Below are positions 16,863 through 25,350 of a stretch of DNA of 64,000 nucleotides, in pieces. The stretch lies in the NCBI GenBank assembly GCA_016716525.1, contig JADJWE010000001.1, forward strand, positions 62,001 to 126,000. The letters are read 5' to 3'. The stretch is from Candidatus Flexicrinis affinis (lineage in GTDB: Bacteria > Chloroflexota > Anaerolineae > Aggregatilineales > Phototrophicaceae). Every line of letters begins with the position of its first letter. The first letter of the stretch is position 1. Both the position numbers and the translations under genes were made by a program. Below the pieces are notes generated by a model. The model was not told the origin of the DNA and did not search any database. It saw nothing but the letters and a program-made list of their open reading frames with translations.

Positions 16863-17566
16863 TCGTCATGCCGCCGGTAGTGTGTATAACTGCGACTGCT
16901 GCCAACGCGGCGGTAGGGAAGCGCGACATGCTTCAGGACACGCTCCTTACCCAACGTGATACGGTCCGTCGTGTAGATATTCACCTTGCCGAAACCAACT
17001 CTTTCGTCGGTGTCGTCGAGCTGAGTCAAAACGCTGTCCATCGCCATGCCGGTCAAGTCGCCGGTTATGGGCAGATAGCCATCCGGCAGCGTGTCGCCTG
17101 ACTCTGGCCAATCCTGTATCTGGATGAACCCGCCGCGCTTGCCTAGATAGTTGATGTTGACCATCCAGCGGGCGATGCGCTCAGCCTCGTCTGCCGTACT
17201 GGTTTCGACCGCCAGCCCAATCGTACCAGCGAAGTATGCATACTCGCGGTAGGCGATGGTCTTTCCGAAGAAGCCCGCGTGTTGTTCGCCTAGCGCAGCT
17301 TCATTGCGCCGTTGACGTAACACCTTTGCAAACGTGTTGTTGACCACAACCTCATCCGGCGGACGGATAGCGACTATCGCCTGCGCTAACACCGGCCAGA
17401 AGGCTTCTGCTGAGTCTGCCCCGTCCAGGCGACAGGTGATATCGAGCAGCGCCATCTTGATACTGTATGGCGTCGGGACGAGTAGCGTCTTGCCGCCCGA
17501 CGACGTCGCCCCCGCCGGCTTGAGCGTGAAGAGCGCCGTAGCTTCGTACTCTGCGTATACCCACAT
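16859..17566 (-). CDS. cas5: Cas5 Cascade subunit
   Basis: A 235-residue Cas5-family RAMP protein that would cap the 5' handle end of crRNA in the effector complex. LLVPTPYSIKMALLD near residues 29-43 is the recognisable Cas5 N-terminal signature. The ATG at 17566 (MWVYAEYEATALF) was chosen since GGAG lies 9 bases upstream and earlier codons have no similarity. It lies between cas7 (17 bases upstream) and cas6 (4-base overlap). Subtype cannot be fixed from this protein alone. Confidence 0.82.
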   Translation of the reverse strand: MWVYAEYEATALFTLKPAGATSSGGKTLLVPTPYSIKMALLDITCRLDGADSAEAFWPVLAQAIVAIRPPDEVVVNNTFAKVLRQRRNEAALGEQHAGFFGKTIAYREYAYFAGTIGLAVETSTADEAERIARWMVNINYLGKRGGFIQIQDWPESGDTLPDGYLPITGDLTGMAMDSVLTQLDDTDERVGFGKVNIYTTDRITLGKERVLKHVALPYRRVGSSRSYTHYRRHDE

Positions 17567-17583
17567 TGTGGTTGCTCCGTGGG

Positions 17584-18564
17584 CTAGGCGTACTGGTGGG
17601 CGTAGGGCATCCACCGCATCAGGTCGGTGAGGATGTTTCCGAAGCCGGTCAGGTCATCAAACTCTGCCACGCCGACCGAGCCATCCTCCACCCGGTTGAG
17701 TACCCCGGCCAGACTGGCGACTTGCGCCCGGAACTCATCCTTGAGCGCGCTGACAGTCGGGGCAGGGACTGGGGCGGTGCTATAGCTGACCACACCCTCG
17801 AAGTTGACCAAATGCGGAGCCTGGGTGGTGCGCATCGCGCCGTTCGGCTCAAGGAAGGTAAACAGCACGCTCTCCAACAGTGCCTTGGCCCGCCGAGCGC
17901 GCTGATCGAAGTCGATTGCGTAAGTCTGGGTGATGTCGTTGAAGCCGATACGGGCGAGGTCGATGTGGCAGACGGCGGCGTAGATGCCCGACGAGGCCGG
18001 GCGATGGAAGATGGCCTGGCCGAGGTTTGAGCCGGTGCTTTCCGTCGAATCGCGATCGGCCTGTCGCTTACTCTCACTGCGCTCATTGGCGTACTTGACG
18101 TGGAAGTAGCTATCGGTCGTGACTACCTCGGGCACGCCGACCACCCAACCGAATTCGACCATGCTCTTACGAGGCACGCTGCGCTTTCCCTCGGTGATGA
18201 GGATACCGGCCATGTCGTCCACAGCGCACGTCCGCAGAAGTTCCGAGAGTAGGTCCGCGTCGCTGAGGTCAGCAGTGCGATCGAGGAAGTCTTTATCCGC
18301 ATTGATCCGGTTGGCGTTGAACTCACGGCAGCCCGCGCAGATGGGCAGGCCAACGCCCAGCACCCTTCGGATGAGGTGATTGGACTGGATGTGTTTGTAC
18401 ATATCGCCGCTGATGGCGTTGACGTTCTGGAGGCGTCCGCCTTGATCGACGATGTTGACCATGCGGGTCTGAATCTGGTTGCCCTCGCCGCCTTCGTTGT
18501 TCAGGCTGTGCATATCGAGGGTGGCGCGGGCGCTGATGGAAATGCTGTACAGGCTATCAGACAT
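17584..18564 (-). CDS. cas7: Cas7 (DevR-family) Cascade backbone
   Basis: A 326-residue Cas7 of the DevR/Csa2/Cst2 type: ISISARATLDMHSLNNEG at the start, VNAISGDMYKHIQSNHL near 48-64 and SRKSMVEFGW-like SVPRKSMVEFGW near 129-140. Several copies would coat the crRNA spacer. A strong AAAGGAGT ribosome site precedes the ATG. The DevR-type backbone points to subtype I-A or I-B rather than I-C, I-E or I-F. Confidence 0.9.
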   Translation of the reverse strand: MSDSLYSISISARATLDMHSLNNEGGEGNQIQTRMVNIVDQGGRLQNVNAISGDMYKHIQSNHLIRRVLGVGLPICAGCREFNANRINADKDFLDRTADLSDADLLSELLRTCAVDDMAGILITEGKRSVPRKSMVEFGWVVGVPEVVTTDSYFHVKYANERSESKRQADRDSTESTGSNLGQAIFHRPASSGIYAAVCHIDLARIGFNDITQTYAIDFDQRARRAKALLESVLFTFLEPNGAMRTTQAPHLVNFEGVVSYSTAPVPAPTVSALKDEFRAQVASLAGVLNRVEDGSVGVAEFDDLTGFGNILTDLMRWMPYAHQYA

Positions 18565-18621
18565 GGTTGTGTTACTCCTTTGGCATGATAAACGAGCAAT
18601 CTGACGGGTAAACGGGTCTGG

Positions 18622-19035
18622 CTATTCGCTGTCGTCTGCCTCGCCGGCGTCCTTGCGCGGCGTGCGGGCATAACCATAAGCGATCAGAAGATTGGCGACG
18701 GTCTCTGAGCCGAAACGGTCGATGAGCGCCACCACCGACTCGATGTCGCTTGTCTGGATGCTGCGGCGATAGGGCGGGCGCTGCATCTTGGTGACCTCCA
18801 TCACCTGTGCGTTTTCGGCGTTGAACTTGAACATGAATTCGGACAGCGCGGCGATGAAGTCGTCCTTGTAGCGTGACTTACGGGCCAAGTCCTGGCCGAG
18901 GCCGTAGCGGACGTCGTACTTGCGATTGCCCTGCGATTTCTGGAACTGGGCGGTGACGGTGCTGGCGCGAATGGCATAGGCGATATTGCGAAAGCCTTCG
19001 TCCTCCAAGATCTCGGCATAGCGGGGTTCGGTCAT
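18622..19035 (-). CDS. cas11: Predicted Cas11 small subunit from internal start in cas8
   Basis: Inside cas8, in the same frame, an ATG at 19035 follows GAAAGGATC, with AAAGGA ending 8 bases before the start codon. Translation from it would give a 137-residue helical protein beginning MTEPRYAEIL, the size expected of Cascade small subunits. No separate small-subunit gene exists in this locus. Internal translation of Cas11 from cas8 or cas10d is established in types I-B, I-C and I-D. Assignment here rests on position, size and ribosome site only. Confidence 0.5.
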   Translation of the reverse strand: MTEPRYAEILEDEGFRNIAYAIRASTVTAQFQKSQGNRKYDVRYGLGQDLARKSRYKDDFIAALSEFMFKFNAENAQVMEVTKMQRPPYRRSIQTSDIESVVALIDRFGSETVANLLIAYGYARTPRKDAGEADDSE

Positions 19036-20349
19036 GGTGATGATCCTTTCGAGGATGTCCTCTTGTATGGCGTAAACGTATTTATTGCGTTCGCGCATCC
19101 CTATGTAGTAAGCAGGGAAGGCGCGGGTGAACCGGAACAGCGCGTCGAGCGTGTCGGCTGACACAAAGTCGCGAAGCGCCTGAAGCATTGCAATCGCGTC
19201 ACTGTGTGTTTCGTCGAACTGGTTGACTAGCATCACGAGTTCCTGGACCATGGCGGTGTACAGTGCGATATCGCTTGGCTCGCCGATTTCGATCCAGCCG
19301 GGCAATCCAATGAACGCAAGGTTCATCGTCGCTACAGCATTGCCCAGGTCTTTGTAGAAGGCGGCGTACAGACCGGCTACCAAACGCTTCTTCAACCGTC
19401 CCCGCTCACCGAGTGTGAATCGACGGACTGGCTCATCAAAATAGGTCAGAAGTGCCTCGGTATAGCGCAAGGCCGCCAGCGTATCTCCTTTGATCGACGT
19501 CAGGCTCACGCGCATTGAGTTGGCGAAATTGCTGAAGATTTCGCGGTGTTCAGTGTAGGTCAACTCACGCGGGGCGATCACGTAGGTTTTGCGGTCTTTG
19601 ACACCCTGAACCAATCGGGTCTGTGCCGCCTCGTAGAAACCGACGATCTTCAGCCACTCCAGCAACCAGAAGTTATCGAGGTTGCCGACACTCAGGCCGT
19701 TGGACTTGGCTTTGTTCTGGCCTTTGCCCTGATCGGGGTTATAGAGCTGCTGGCCGGTAGAATGTGGCTTGATGCCCCAGCCGTTGGCCTTGTCGAGGGC
19801 CTTCCAGCCGTCTACCGCCCCGTCGAGGTCGTTGGGGGAAGTCGAGAATAACTGAAATAACAGGTTCAGGATGTCGGGCTGTGCGTCCCGCGCTACCCAC
19901 CAATCGTTGAGGATGCCGTTATAGCCGGGCAGCGAAGCCGGGTTAATGGCGCGGAAGATGTCCCAGTGGCGGTGCGGTTCGGACACTGACGCATCCGCCG
20001 CCTGTGCCTTGGCTTTAGCACTGAAGTAGGCCGAGACGCGCTCCTTTTCAAGTTCGTAGTCGACCTTGTTCAAGACGCCCGCCGGGATGCTGTCACGGTT
20101 CTTGATCGTCTCGATCATCGGCATACTTCCCGGCCACAGCGGGTTATGACGCAGAGAGTCCAGCGTCTCCGGTTGGATCGGGGCGCAGGTGATGGTGAAG
20201 TATGCGCCGTCATCACGCAGGTGGATGTCGTGGCTGGTTTCCTGCTTCTCGTGCAGTTCCGCCAGCACGCGCATCCAGCCGAAGGCGGCCAGCGTGTCGG
20301 CAAATGTGCCGCTGCTCTTGTCGATGTAGAACGTAGCTTTATCAGGCAT
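18622..20349 (-). CDS. cas8: Cas8-type large subunit
   Basis: A 575-residue protein in the position of the large Cascade subunit, between cas3 and cas7. I do not see diagnostic motifs for one Cas8 subfamily; the C-terminal third (RNIAYAIRAS, YDVRYGLGQDLARKSRYKDD) is helical like the region that yields small subunits in types I-B, I-C and I-D. It would recognise the PAM and recruit Cas3. The ATG at 20349 is chosen because AAGGA lies 9 bases upstream, while an ATG 9 bases earlier abuts that site. It contains a credible internal start for a Cas11-like product. Confidence 0.8.
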   Translation of the reverse strand: MPDKATFYIDKSSGTFADTLAAFGWMRVLAELHEKQETSHDIHLRDDGAYFTITCAPIQPETLDSLRHNPLWPGSMPMIETIKNRDSIPAGVLNKVDYELEKERVSAYFSAKAKAQAADASVSEPHRHWDIFRAINPASLPGYNGILNDWWVARDAQPDILNLLFQLFSTSPNDLDGAVDGWKALDKANGWGIKPHSTGQQLYNPDQGKGQNKAKSNGLSVGNLDNFWLLEWLKIVGFYEAAQTRLVQGVKDRKTYVIAPRELTYTEHREIFSNFANSMRVSLTSIKGDTLAALRYTEALLTYFDEPVRRFTLGERGRLKKRLVAGLYAAFYKDLGNAVATMNLAFIGLPGWIEIGEPSDIALYTAMVQELVMLVNQFDETHSDAIAMLQALRDFVSADTLDALFRFTRAFPAYYIGMRERNKYVYAIQEDILERIITMTEPRYAEILEDEGFRNIAYAIRASTVTAQFQKSQGNRKYDVRYGLGQDLARKSRYKDDFIAALSEFMFKFNAENAQVMEVTKMQRPPYRRSIQTSDIESVVALIDRFGSETVANLLIAYGYARTPRKDAGEADDSE

Positions 20350-20395
20350 AGAGAGCATTCCTTATTGTTTTCCGGGTTCTATGGCATCTTGACGT

Positions 20396-22789
20396 TCAGC
20401 CCCTAATCGTGCCTAGTCTCGTACCCTCCTGGTCAGCGAGGCGCAGAACCCGCGCCAGCAAGAGGTACGCCCAGTACGCTGCCCCATCGTCCGGCTTGGC
20501 GATGTTGTCGTGCTGCGGGTCGGCGTTATCGCCTGCATCCTCGATGAGTTCCAGCTCGCTGGTTGGCACACCGCTCAGATGCGCATTCAATGTCGTAGCG
20601 ACGTGCCGGATCGCGCCTTTGATCAGTCCGTACTTTCCATTGGTGTCGGCAAACGGGGCGTGGTGGCGGGCAATCGCGCTGTAGATCGCCAGCGCAAGCG
20701 GATGATCTTCACCCAGGACCCCGGCGTAGATCGGCATGGCCGCCAATGCGCCCTCGACCGCGTGGGTCGGGCGGCGCTTCATCGACTTTTCGATATCGCC
20801 GTGTTCCCGTGTTTGGCTCTCTGTGTGGGCATAGGCTTCACCCGGTGCGACCGGCCGTCCGATCCGGTCCTGATACTCGCGTACCCAGTTCTGCCAGCCC
20901 ACGCTCAGTTTGCCGACGTCGTGCAGCAGCACGGCCTGCTCGGCCGCCCGGCGGACATCGCCCGGCGCCCAACCAAAGCGCCGTTCCAGCCGCTTCGCCA
21001 ACCCCGCCATACGATCCCATGACCCGCCGGGGCCGAACGCCGCGTCGTAGACAAGCTCGATATGCCGGGCGTAGGTCTCCAGCGTGTAGGTAAAGTTGGC
21101 GCGTTCCTCCTGCAGCTTTGTCGCCGGGATCGACGCCTGCCAGCCGTCCGGGTCGCTGGCCTGACCCAATACCAGTCCGCGCTGGGCGTCGTAGCGCGCC
21201 ACCGACGGATGGACGGCCAGCAGCGCCGCCCCCAGAATGTCTTTCCCGGTGCGTACAGGTTCCCAGCAGTACTCGGTGCGCCGGTAGGTCTGGCTGTCGC
21301 TGGGGGCCTTGTCGTTTTCGACCACGTAGAGGTACTTCATCGTGAACGGACGATCGACAGGAAGCGATTCCAACTCCTTGAAAGCTTTTTGCAGCGAACC
21401 GGGGTGCAATCCGAACGCAGGTGCATCGAACGGCGATTCCAACAGCGAATCCGGGTTGTCCGAAATCGTCACCCGCGCCTGAAACACGTTGCGGATGAGA
21501 TCGGACGGGTTCGAGACGTTGTAGAGACCGCCCATCACGTCGAACATCTGGCGCTTGTGTTCGTACTCGCCTTGCTTGAGCGCAGCGACTATCTCCCGGT
21601 CGCTGTCTCCGTGAACCTCGGTCAACACCTCCTGTTCGTGTTCAAACGAGAACTCCTGCCCGTCCCGTGCCGAGAACGCCGACCACGTCTTGGCGAGGAC
21701 GTCCTTCTGACTGGCATAGGGGTTGGGGTTTTCGGTCAGGTCGATAGGCTCGCCATCCTTGCAGCTGTAGCGGTAGATCGTCACCTCGCCGGATTCGCCC
21801 TCGTAACGCGCACAGCGCCCGGCCCGCTGGATGATGGAATTGGCGGGTGCGAGTTCGGTGTGCAGGGCCGTGCTGGTGATGTCCACGCCGACCTCGATGG
21901 CTTGTGTCGCGACCGCGATCGCGCTCCCCGCCTGACGGTCGGCGCCCTTGCCGAACAACGCGACCAACCGATCTTGTGCGGCCTTACGGTCAGCGGGCAG
22001 AAATTGGCTGTGCAGCAGGATCACCTCGGTATCGGGACTTTGCCGCCGCAGCTCGTCGAAAATCGCGCGGGCGCGGACAACGGTATTGCAAATGACAATG
22101 GAACGGCGCTCGGCCAATGTATCGTGCACCTGAAAAACGCGTTCCGCCGCCAGAGGCTCGGTGCAGATGGTGTAGCGGCGTGTCTTGCGCTGCGAGGGCA
22201 GGCCGCGCAGCGCCGCGCGCTCCTCCGGTGTCGCAGGGATGACCTCTGCATCCAGCTCCTTCGCCAATTCGTGCAGCATCGTCCCGCTGAAGGTGGCGGT
22301 CATCAGCATGAACGGGGTGATACCCTTCAACAGCTTGAGCATGGCGAGCGCGGTCGGTAGGGTCGAGGCAGGGTCGAGCAAGTGGAACTCGTCGAACACC
22401 AGATACGCGCTCATCACCGCCGCGGCGTGCAGGTTGGCCTTGCGCTTCGAGACGCCGTAGGGGTAATTCAGGAAGCGGCTGAGGGCCTGGTCGATGGTGG
22501 TGAAGATGAGGTCGCCGCTGAATTCGGGGTCGCCCACGTCCTCGCCGGTCTGGATCTTCGGGTTGAGGTGCGCAAAGGCGTCGACAAACTGATTAGCCAG
22601 AACCCGCATTGGTACAGTGTATATACACTGTTTAGGGAAATCACGGCCATAGCTTTGGCTGTTCATCCACGGCAGCAGTGCGGCCAACGTTTTGCCTGCT
22701 CCGGTAGGAGCTTGAAGGATGACGTTCTTGCCACCCAGTAGGAGTTCTGCGGCGCGCTGTTGGTGGGAATATAGGTCTAGATCAGTCAC
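20396..22789 (-). CDS. cas3: Cas3 helicase-nuclease, helicase first and HD last
   Basis: A 797-residue Cas3 in which the superfamily-2 helicase is N-terminal (Walker A APTGAGKT at 27-34, DEFH box at 133-136, IQRAGRCARYEG motif VI near 325) and the HD nuclease is C-terminal (LLHDVGKLS with H623/D624, THAVEG near 676, ARHH near 708-710). Most Cas3 proteins have HD first, so the order is reversed. It degrades DNA after Cascade binding. Its start overlaps the WYL gene stop by 8 bases, making it the second gene of the operon. All catalytic motifs look intact, so interference should be active. Confidence 0.92.
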   Translation of the reverse strand: MTDLDLYSHQQRAAELLLGGKNVILQAPTGAGKTLAALLPWMNSQSYGRDFPKQCIYTVPMRVLANQFVDAFAHLNPKIQTGEDVGDPEFSGDLIFTTIDQALSRFLNYPYGVSKRKANLHAAAVMSAYLVFDEFHLLDPASTLPTALAMLKLLKGITPFMLMTATFSGTMLHELAKELDAEVIPATPEERAALRGLPSQRKTRRYTICTEPLAAERVFQVHDTLAERRSIVICNTVVRARAIFDELRRQSPDTEVILLHSQFLPADRKAAQDRLVALFGKGADRQAGSAIAVATQAIEVGVDITSTALHTELAPANSIIQRAGRCARYEGESGEVTIYRYSCKDGEPIDLTENPNPYASQKDVLAKTWSAFSARDGQEFSFEHEQEVLTEVHGDSDREIVAALKQGEYEHKRQMFDVMGGLYNVSNPSDLIRNVFQARVTISDNPDSLLESPFDAPAFGLHPGSLQKAFKELESLPVDRPFTMKYLYVVENDKAPSDSQTYRRTEYCWEPVRTGKDILGAALLAVHPSVARYDAQRGLVLGQASDPDGWQASIPATKLQEERANFTYTLETYARHIELVYDAAFGPGGSWDRMAGLAKRLERRFGWAPGDVRRAAEQAVLLHDVGKLSVGWQNWVREYQDRIGRPVAPGEAYAHTESQTREHGDIEKSMKRRPTHAVEGALAAMPIYAGVLGEDHPLALAIYSAIARHHAPFADTNGKYGLIKGAIRHVATTLNAHLSGVPTSELELIEDAGDNADPQHDNIAKPDDGAAYWAYLLLARVLRLADQEGTRLGTIRG

Positions 22790-23843
22790 TGTCAGGCCTC
22801 CGGTTCATCAGTCGAGCGAGTGAGTCCTTAAGATCATTCGGATCGGAGGAATTTGGTGCATTGTGGCTGACGTGCCACCCGTATAGCCTCGCATTCTCTC
22901 TGACCTCTTCCACCATCTCATCCCGCAGCGACTCGGGTTCCAGGACTTCGACGTTGGCGCCCCACGAGCGGATCCACGGCTTGAGGTCGGTCGTGTCGGC
23001 CACGTTTAAGGTCACCCGGATGTAATTGATTAAATCGGGGTCGGTTTCGGGAGCGGAGGCAGTACGCCAATTGGTCTCGAGGACACGGCGCGCCACCGCC
23101 GGCGAAAAGCGCAGTGCGACGCGTACGGTCTGTTCACCGTAATAGATCGACCACGCATTCCGCAGTAGATCGAGGCCAGGGAAGTCATCGGGGATAGTGA
23201 AAGTGGACCGAAGCAATCTTGCCGATGCGATACGCTCGACCTTATATGTCCGCAGCGCGCCGACGATGCTGCTTTCTCCTATTGCATACGTCGCAAACCC
23301 GATTCCTGACGGCTCGAGCAAATAAGGTGAGAACGTGGTCTTGAATTCCCGCCCCTGATACGGTTGATAGACCAGCTCAACTTGACGGCATTGAATCATC
23401 GCTTGAGCCAGCGTGCGAAGCGTGTCGTGGTGAGCGCTGTCTTCGGGGCGCGCTGCAAGCTCACGCATAGCCTGTGCAAAGTGATCTCCTACTGCGAGGT
23501 CATCGCTGAGGATATCGGCCAGTTTCATCAACAGCGTTTCGGCGGTCTCCATGCGCCGGTCGGACTGCTTGACGAACAGTCGGATCGCGAGGTACAGCAC
23601 GACCGCCTGCTCCGCATCAATATCCAACTTACGGGGAATGCGGGCTTGGAACGGTGACAGCATCCAGTGACGGCCGTCCTTTTCAACCCTGGCACCGAGT
23701 TCATGAAGATAGTTATTCACCGTTCTTCGCTCAAGGTTGAGGAGACCAGCAATCTCTGCCTCAGTGAGTTGGGATTCGGTCTGCAGCAGCCGCAGGATAC
23801 GCTCCTTACGCTGCGCGATAGTTGAGTCGTGAACACGGGTCAT
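22782..23843 (-). CDS. WYL-domain transcriptional regulator of the cas locus
   Basis: A 353-residue regulator with an N-terminal winged helix-turn-helix (RKERILRLLQTESQLTEAEIAGLLN then RRTVNNYLHELG), a WYL domain in the middle (about 130-225; CRQVELVYQPYQGREF, FSPYLLEPSGIGFATYAIGES) and a WYL C-terminal extension. WYL proteins sense nucleic acids or nucleotides and often control defence loci. It heads the operon WYL-cas3-cas8-cas7-cas5-cas6 and its own promoter carries the 21-bp dyad shared with cas1. It is the obvious candidate for the protein that binds both sites. Whether it represses or activates cannot be told. Confidence 0.85.
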   Translation of the reverse strand: MTRVHDSTIAQRKERILRLLQTESQLTEAEIAGLLNLERRTVNNYLHELGARVEKDGRHWMLSPFQARIPRKLDIDAEQAVVLYLAIRLFVKQSDRRMETAETLLMKLADILSDDLAVGDHFAQAMRELAARPEDSAHHDTLRTLAQAMIQCRQVELVYQPYQGREFKTTFSPYLLEPSGIGFATYAIGESSIVGALRTYKVERIASARLLRSTFTIPDDFPGLDLLRNAWSIYYGEQTVRVALRFSPAVARRVLETNWRTASAPETDPDLINYIRVTLNVADTTDLKPWIRSWGANVEVLEPESLRDEMVEEVRENARLYGWHVSHNAPNSSDPNDLKDSLARLMNRRPDSD

Positions 23844-23875
23844 GCTAGTGGTTCTCCATCTATAAGAATAACCCG

Positions 23876-23909
23876 ATTATAGTTGCTAGTTGGAAACTGA
23901 TGTTCCAAC
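23876..23909 (-). promoter_or_regulatory. Predicted WYL operator and promoter of WYL-cas3 operon
   Basis: GTTGGAA-N7-TTCCAAC at 23889-23909 stands 7 bases upstream of a perfect TATAAT (23881-23876) on the minus strand, so the dyad covers the -35 region. A start near 23869 would leave about 25 bases of leader before the ATG at 23843. The arrangement is the same as before cas1, which implies autoregulation plus control of the adaptation genes. Confidence 0.75.
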
Positions 23910-24246
23910 CGTACAACACCTAATATTACCGATTGTCGTTTGCCGATCCCCTGGAAGACTGCTTTCGCTACCGCGCAGAGGAATTGACACCGGGATCTTG
24001 CATATCAAGAGGAAAGACGGGAATCGCGACGCGCAACGCTTGCATGTCTCGTGATCAAACCTTTCACGCAGCTCTAAGGCGGGACACGAAATTGGCCATC
24101 GTTGACTGACCGAGGTTGCTATGCCTGCCAAGGGCCTGAGACTCAGCAGGAATGATAGAGTTGGGCAACGAGTGAACACGCTTGCGTAATTGTGATCGTG
24201 GAGATTGTTGGTAAATAGGAGAAGCACCGTTGCACCATTCATTCGC
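23910..24246. other. Intergenic, nothing recognised
   Basis: These 337 bases lie between the WYL promoter and the stop of the rep gene. An open frame of 118 codons on the minus strand has no ribosome site and an unlike composition, so it is not called. A small palindrome (ctgagactcag, 24138-24148) is the only structure noticed. Confidence 0.5.
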
Positions 24247-25350
24247 CTAACAGCCCACAGCGCCGAGCTGGCGCTCGACCATCCTCACCGCAACCGATCC
24301 CTCGTTACCAAGAACCTCACGGCTCGCGAAAGCCACAAGATGCCGCTGCGTGTCTGTGAGGACGGAATACGTGCGCGGATCTGTGACCTTGATCGTCAGA
24401 ACACCATCCACGAGACTGACCGCAGTCGCCATCCGGCTGAGCCGGCCCAGCTGCGGCAGTCGGTCGCATATCCCCTTCCAAGCGACCGCCGCGGGATCCG
24501 ACCCGTCCGGCGCTGCACCAGCATCGCGGACGAGACTCGGCGGCGGCCAGACGAAGTCCGGTGATGTGTCCAGAGTCTCGCTCTGCTGAACCGGATTCTG
24601 TTCGACCTTCGGCGGCGTGATCTTCCGTTCGCCGGCGCGACCGGTCTGTTTCCACGCGCGCAGGATGCGCCGCACATACGCGAGGCTGCGCTTCTCGTAG
24701 ATGACCGCCTCCTGGATCGCGCCCCGAACCCAGCCGGAACCGTAGTCCTTGACCAGGTCGGAGACGACTTGCGTGGCCATCGCGGTGAGCGCACTGATGT
24801 TTTCCTGATAGTCATCAAGCACCGATTGAAGTTCCAAATCGGCGGCGGATGCAGACGCGGGCGCGAGCTCGCGCGCGTTCTGGATCTCTTGAGTCTTATT
24901 ACTCTGAGTCTGATTCTTTGATTCTGGTTCAGGTCCAAAATCTGCACCACCGTGGTTCAGAATTTGCACTACCGGTAGTGCAGGATTTGTACCACCGTGG
25001 TCCAAACCGTGTACCAGGAGTGGTACAGGATTTGTACCACGTGGTGCGTAGATTTGACTCCCCCCGCCGCAGATCGTGTACCGGTTGCTGGTCAGATCGC
25101 CCTGACCGCTCGGCTGCGCCTGCTTGCACAAATAGCCGAGATTGATGAGCGCCCTTACCGCGCTGATCGCTGACGTGCGGCTGGTGTTGGCGTCGCGGGC
25201 GATCGTGGCGTAACTCGGGAACGCGGACACGGTGTCGCTGCCGAGGCGGCGCGCGATGACGGCATAGACGCGCAGCTGGACCGCGGTCAGTCGTGGATCG
25301 AGCAGGACGGCATCCGGGATGCGAGTGAACGGAACGGTCGTCGCGCTCAT
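24247..25350 (-). CDS. Plasmid-type replication initiator (HTH - DnaD - DnaA-N-like)
   Basis: A 367-residue protein with three parts. A winged helix-turn-helix (about 10-95: LTAVQLRVYAVIARRLG, SYATIARDANTSRTSAISAV) is of the kind found in RepA/DnaD-type initiators. A DnaD/DnaB_2-like helix bundle follows (about 185-235: LVKDYGSGWVRGAIQEA, SLAYVRRILRAW). The C-terminal region (about 290-360: AWKGICDRLP, VDGVLTIKVTDPR) resembles the DnaA N-terminal domain. It probably melts or marks an origin and loads the helicase. The linker-coding DNA holds four iteron-like repeats (24932-25045), suggesting the origin lies inside the gene. It is followed by parAB in order and orientation typical of plasmid maintenance blocks. 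Confidence 0.7.
   Translation of the reverse strand: MSATTVPFTRIPDAVLLDPRLTAVQLRVYAVIARRLGSDTVSAFPSYATIARDANTSRTSAISAVRALINLGYLCKQAQPSGQGDLTSNRYTICGGGSQIYAPRGTNPVPLLVHGLDHGGTNPALPVVQILNHGGADFGPEPESKNQTQSNKTQEIQNARELAPASASAADLELQSVLDDYQENISALTAMATQVVSDLVKDYGSGWVRGAIQEAVIYEKRSLAYVRRILRAWKQTGRAGERKITPPKVEQNPVQQSETLDTSPDFVWPPPSLVRDAGAAPDGSDPAAVAWKGICDRLPQLGRLSRMATAVSLVDGVLTIKVTDPRTYSVLTDTQRHLVAFASREVLGNEGSVAVRMVERQLGAVGC
24932..25045. repeat. Iteron-like repeats with dyads inside the rep gene
   Basis: Four copies of a motif close to GTnCAgaATTTGtACCAC-CGTGG begin at about 24932, 24954, 24977 and 25022. Embedded dyads include the perfect 18-bp TGCACTACCGGTAGTGCA (24965-24982), ACCAC-C-GTGGT twice, ACCACGTGGT near 25036-25045 and TGGTACA-5-TGTACCA (25021-25039). 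They fall in the part of the protein linking the DNA-binding and DnaD domains, where sequence is free to vary. Repeats inside a rep gene are a known form of plasmid and phage origin. Confidence 0.6.

Noticed and set aside
1..23843. CRISPR-associated transposon (CAST) linking the Tn7-like genes and the type I cas locus
   Set aside because: The cas locus has cas1, cas2, cas4 and an intact cas3, lies about 10 kb from the tns genes beyond the putative transposon end, and no TniQ is visible.
23886..24242. 118-codon minus-strand open frame between rep and the WYL gene
   Set aside because: It has no ribosome site, overlaps the predicted operator and has a composition unlike its neighbours.
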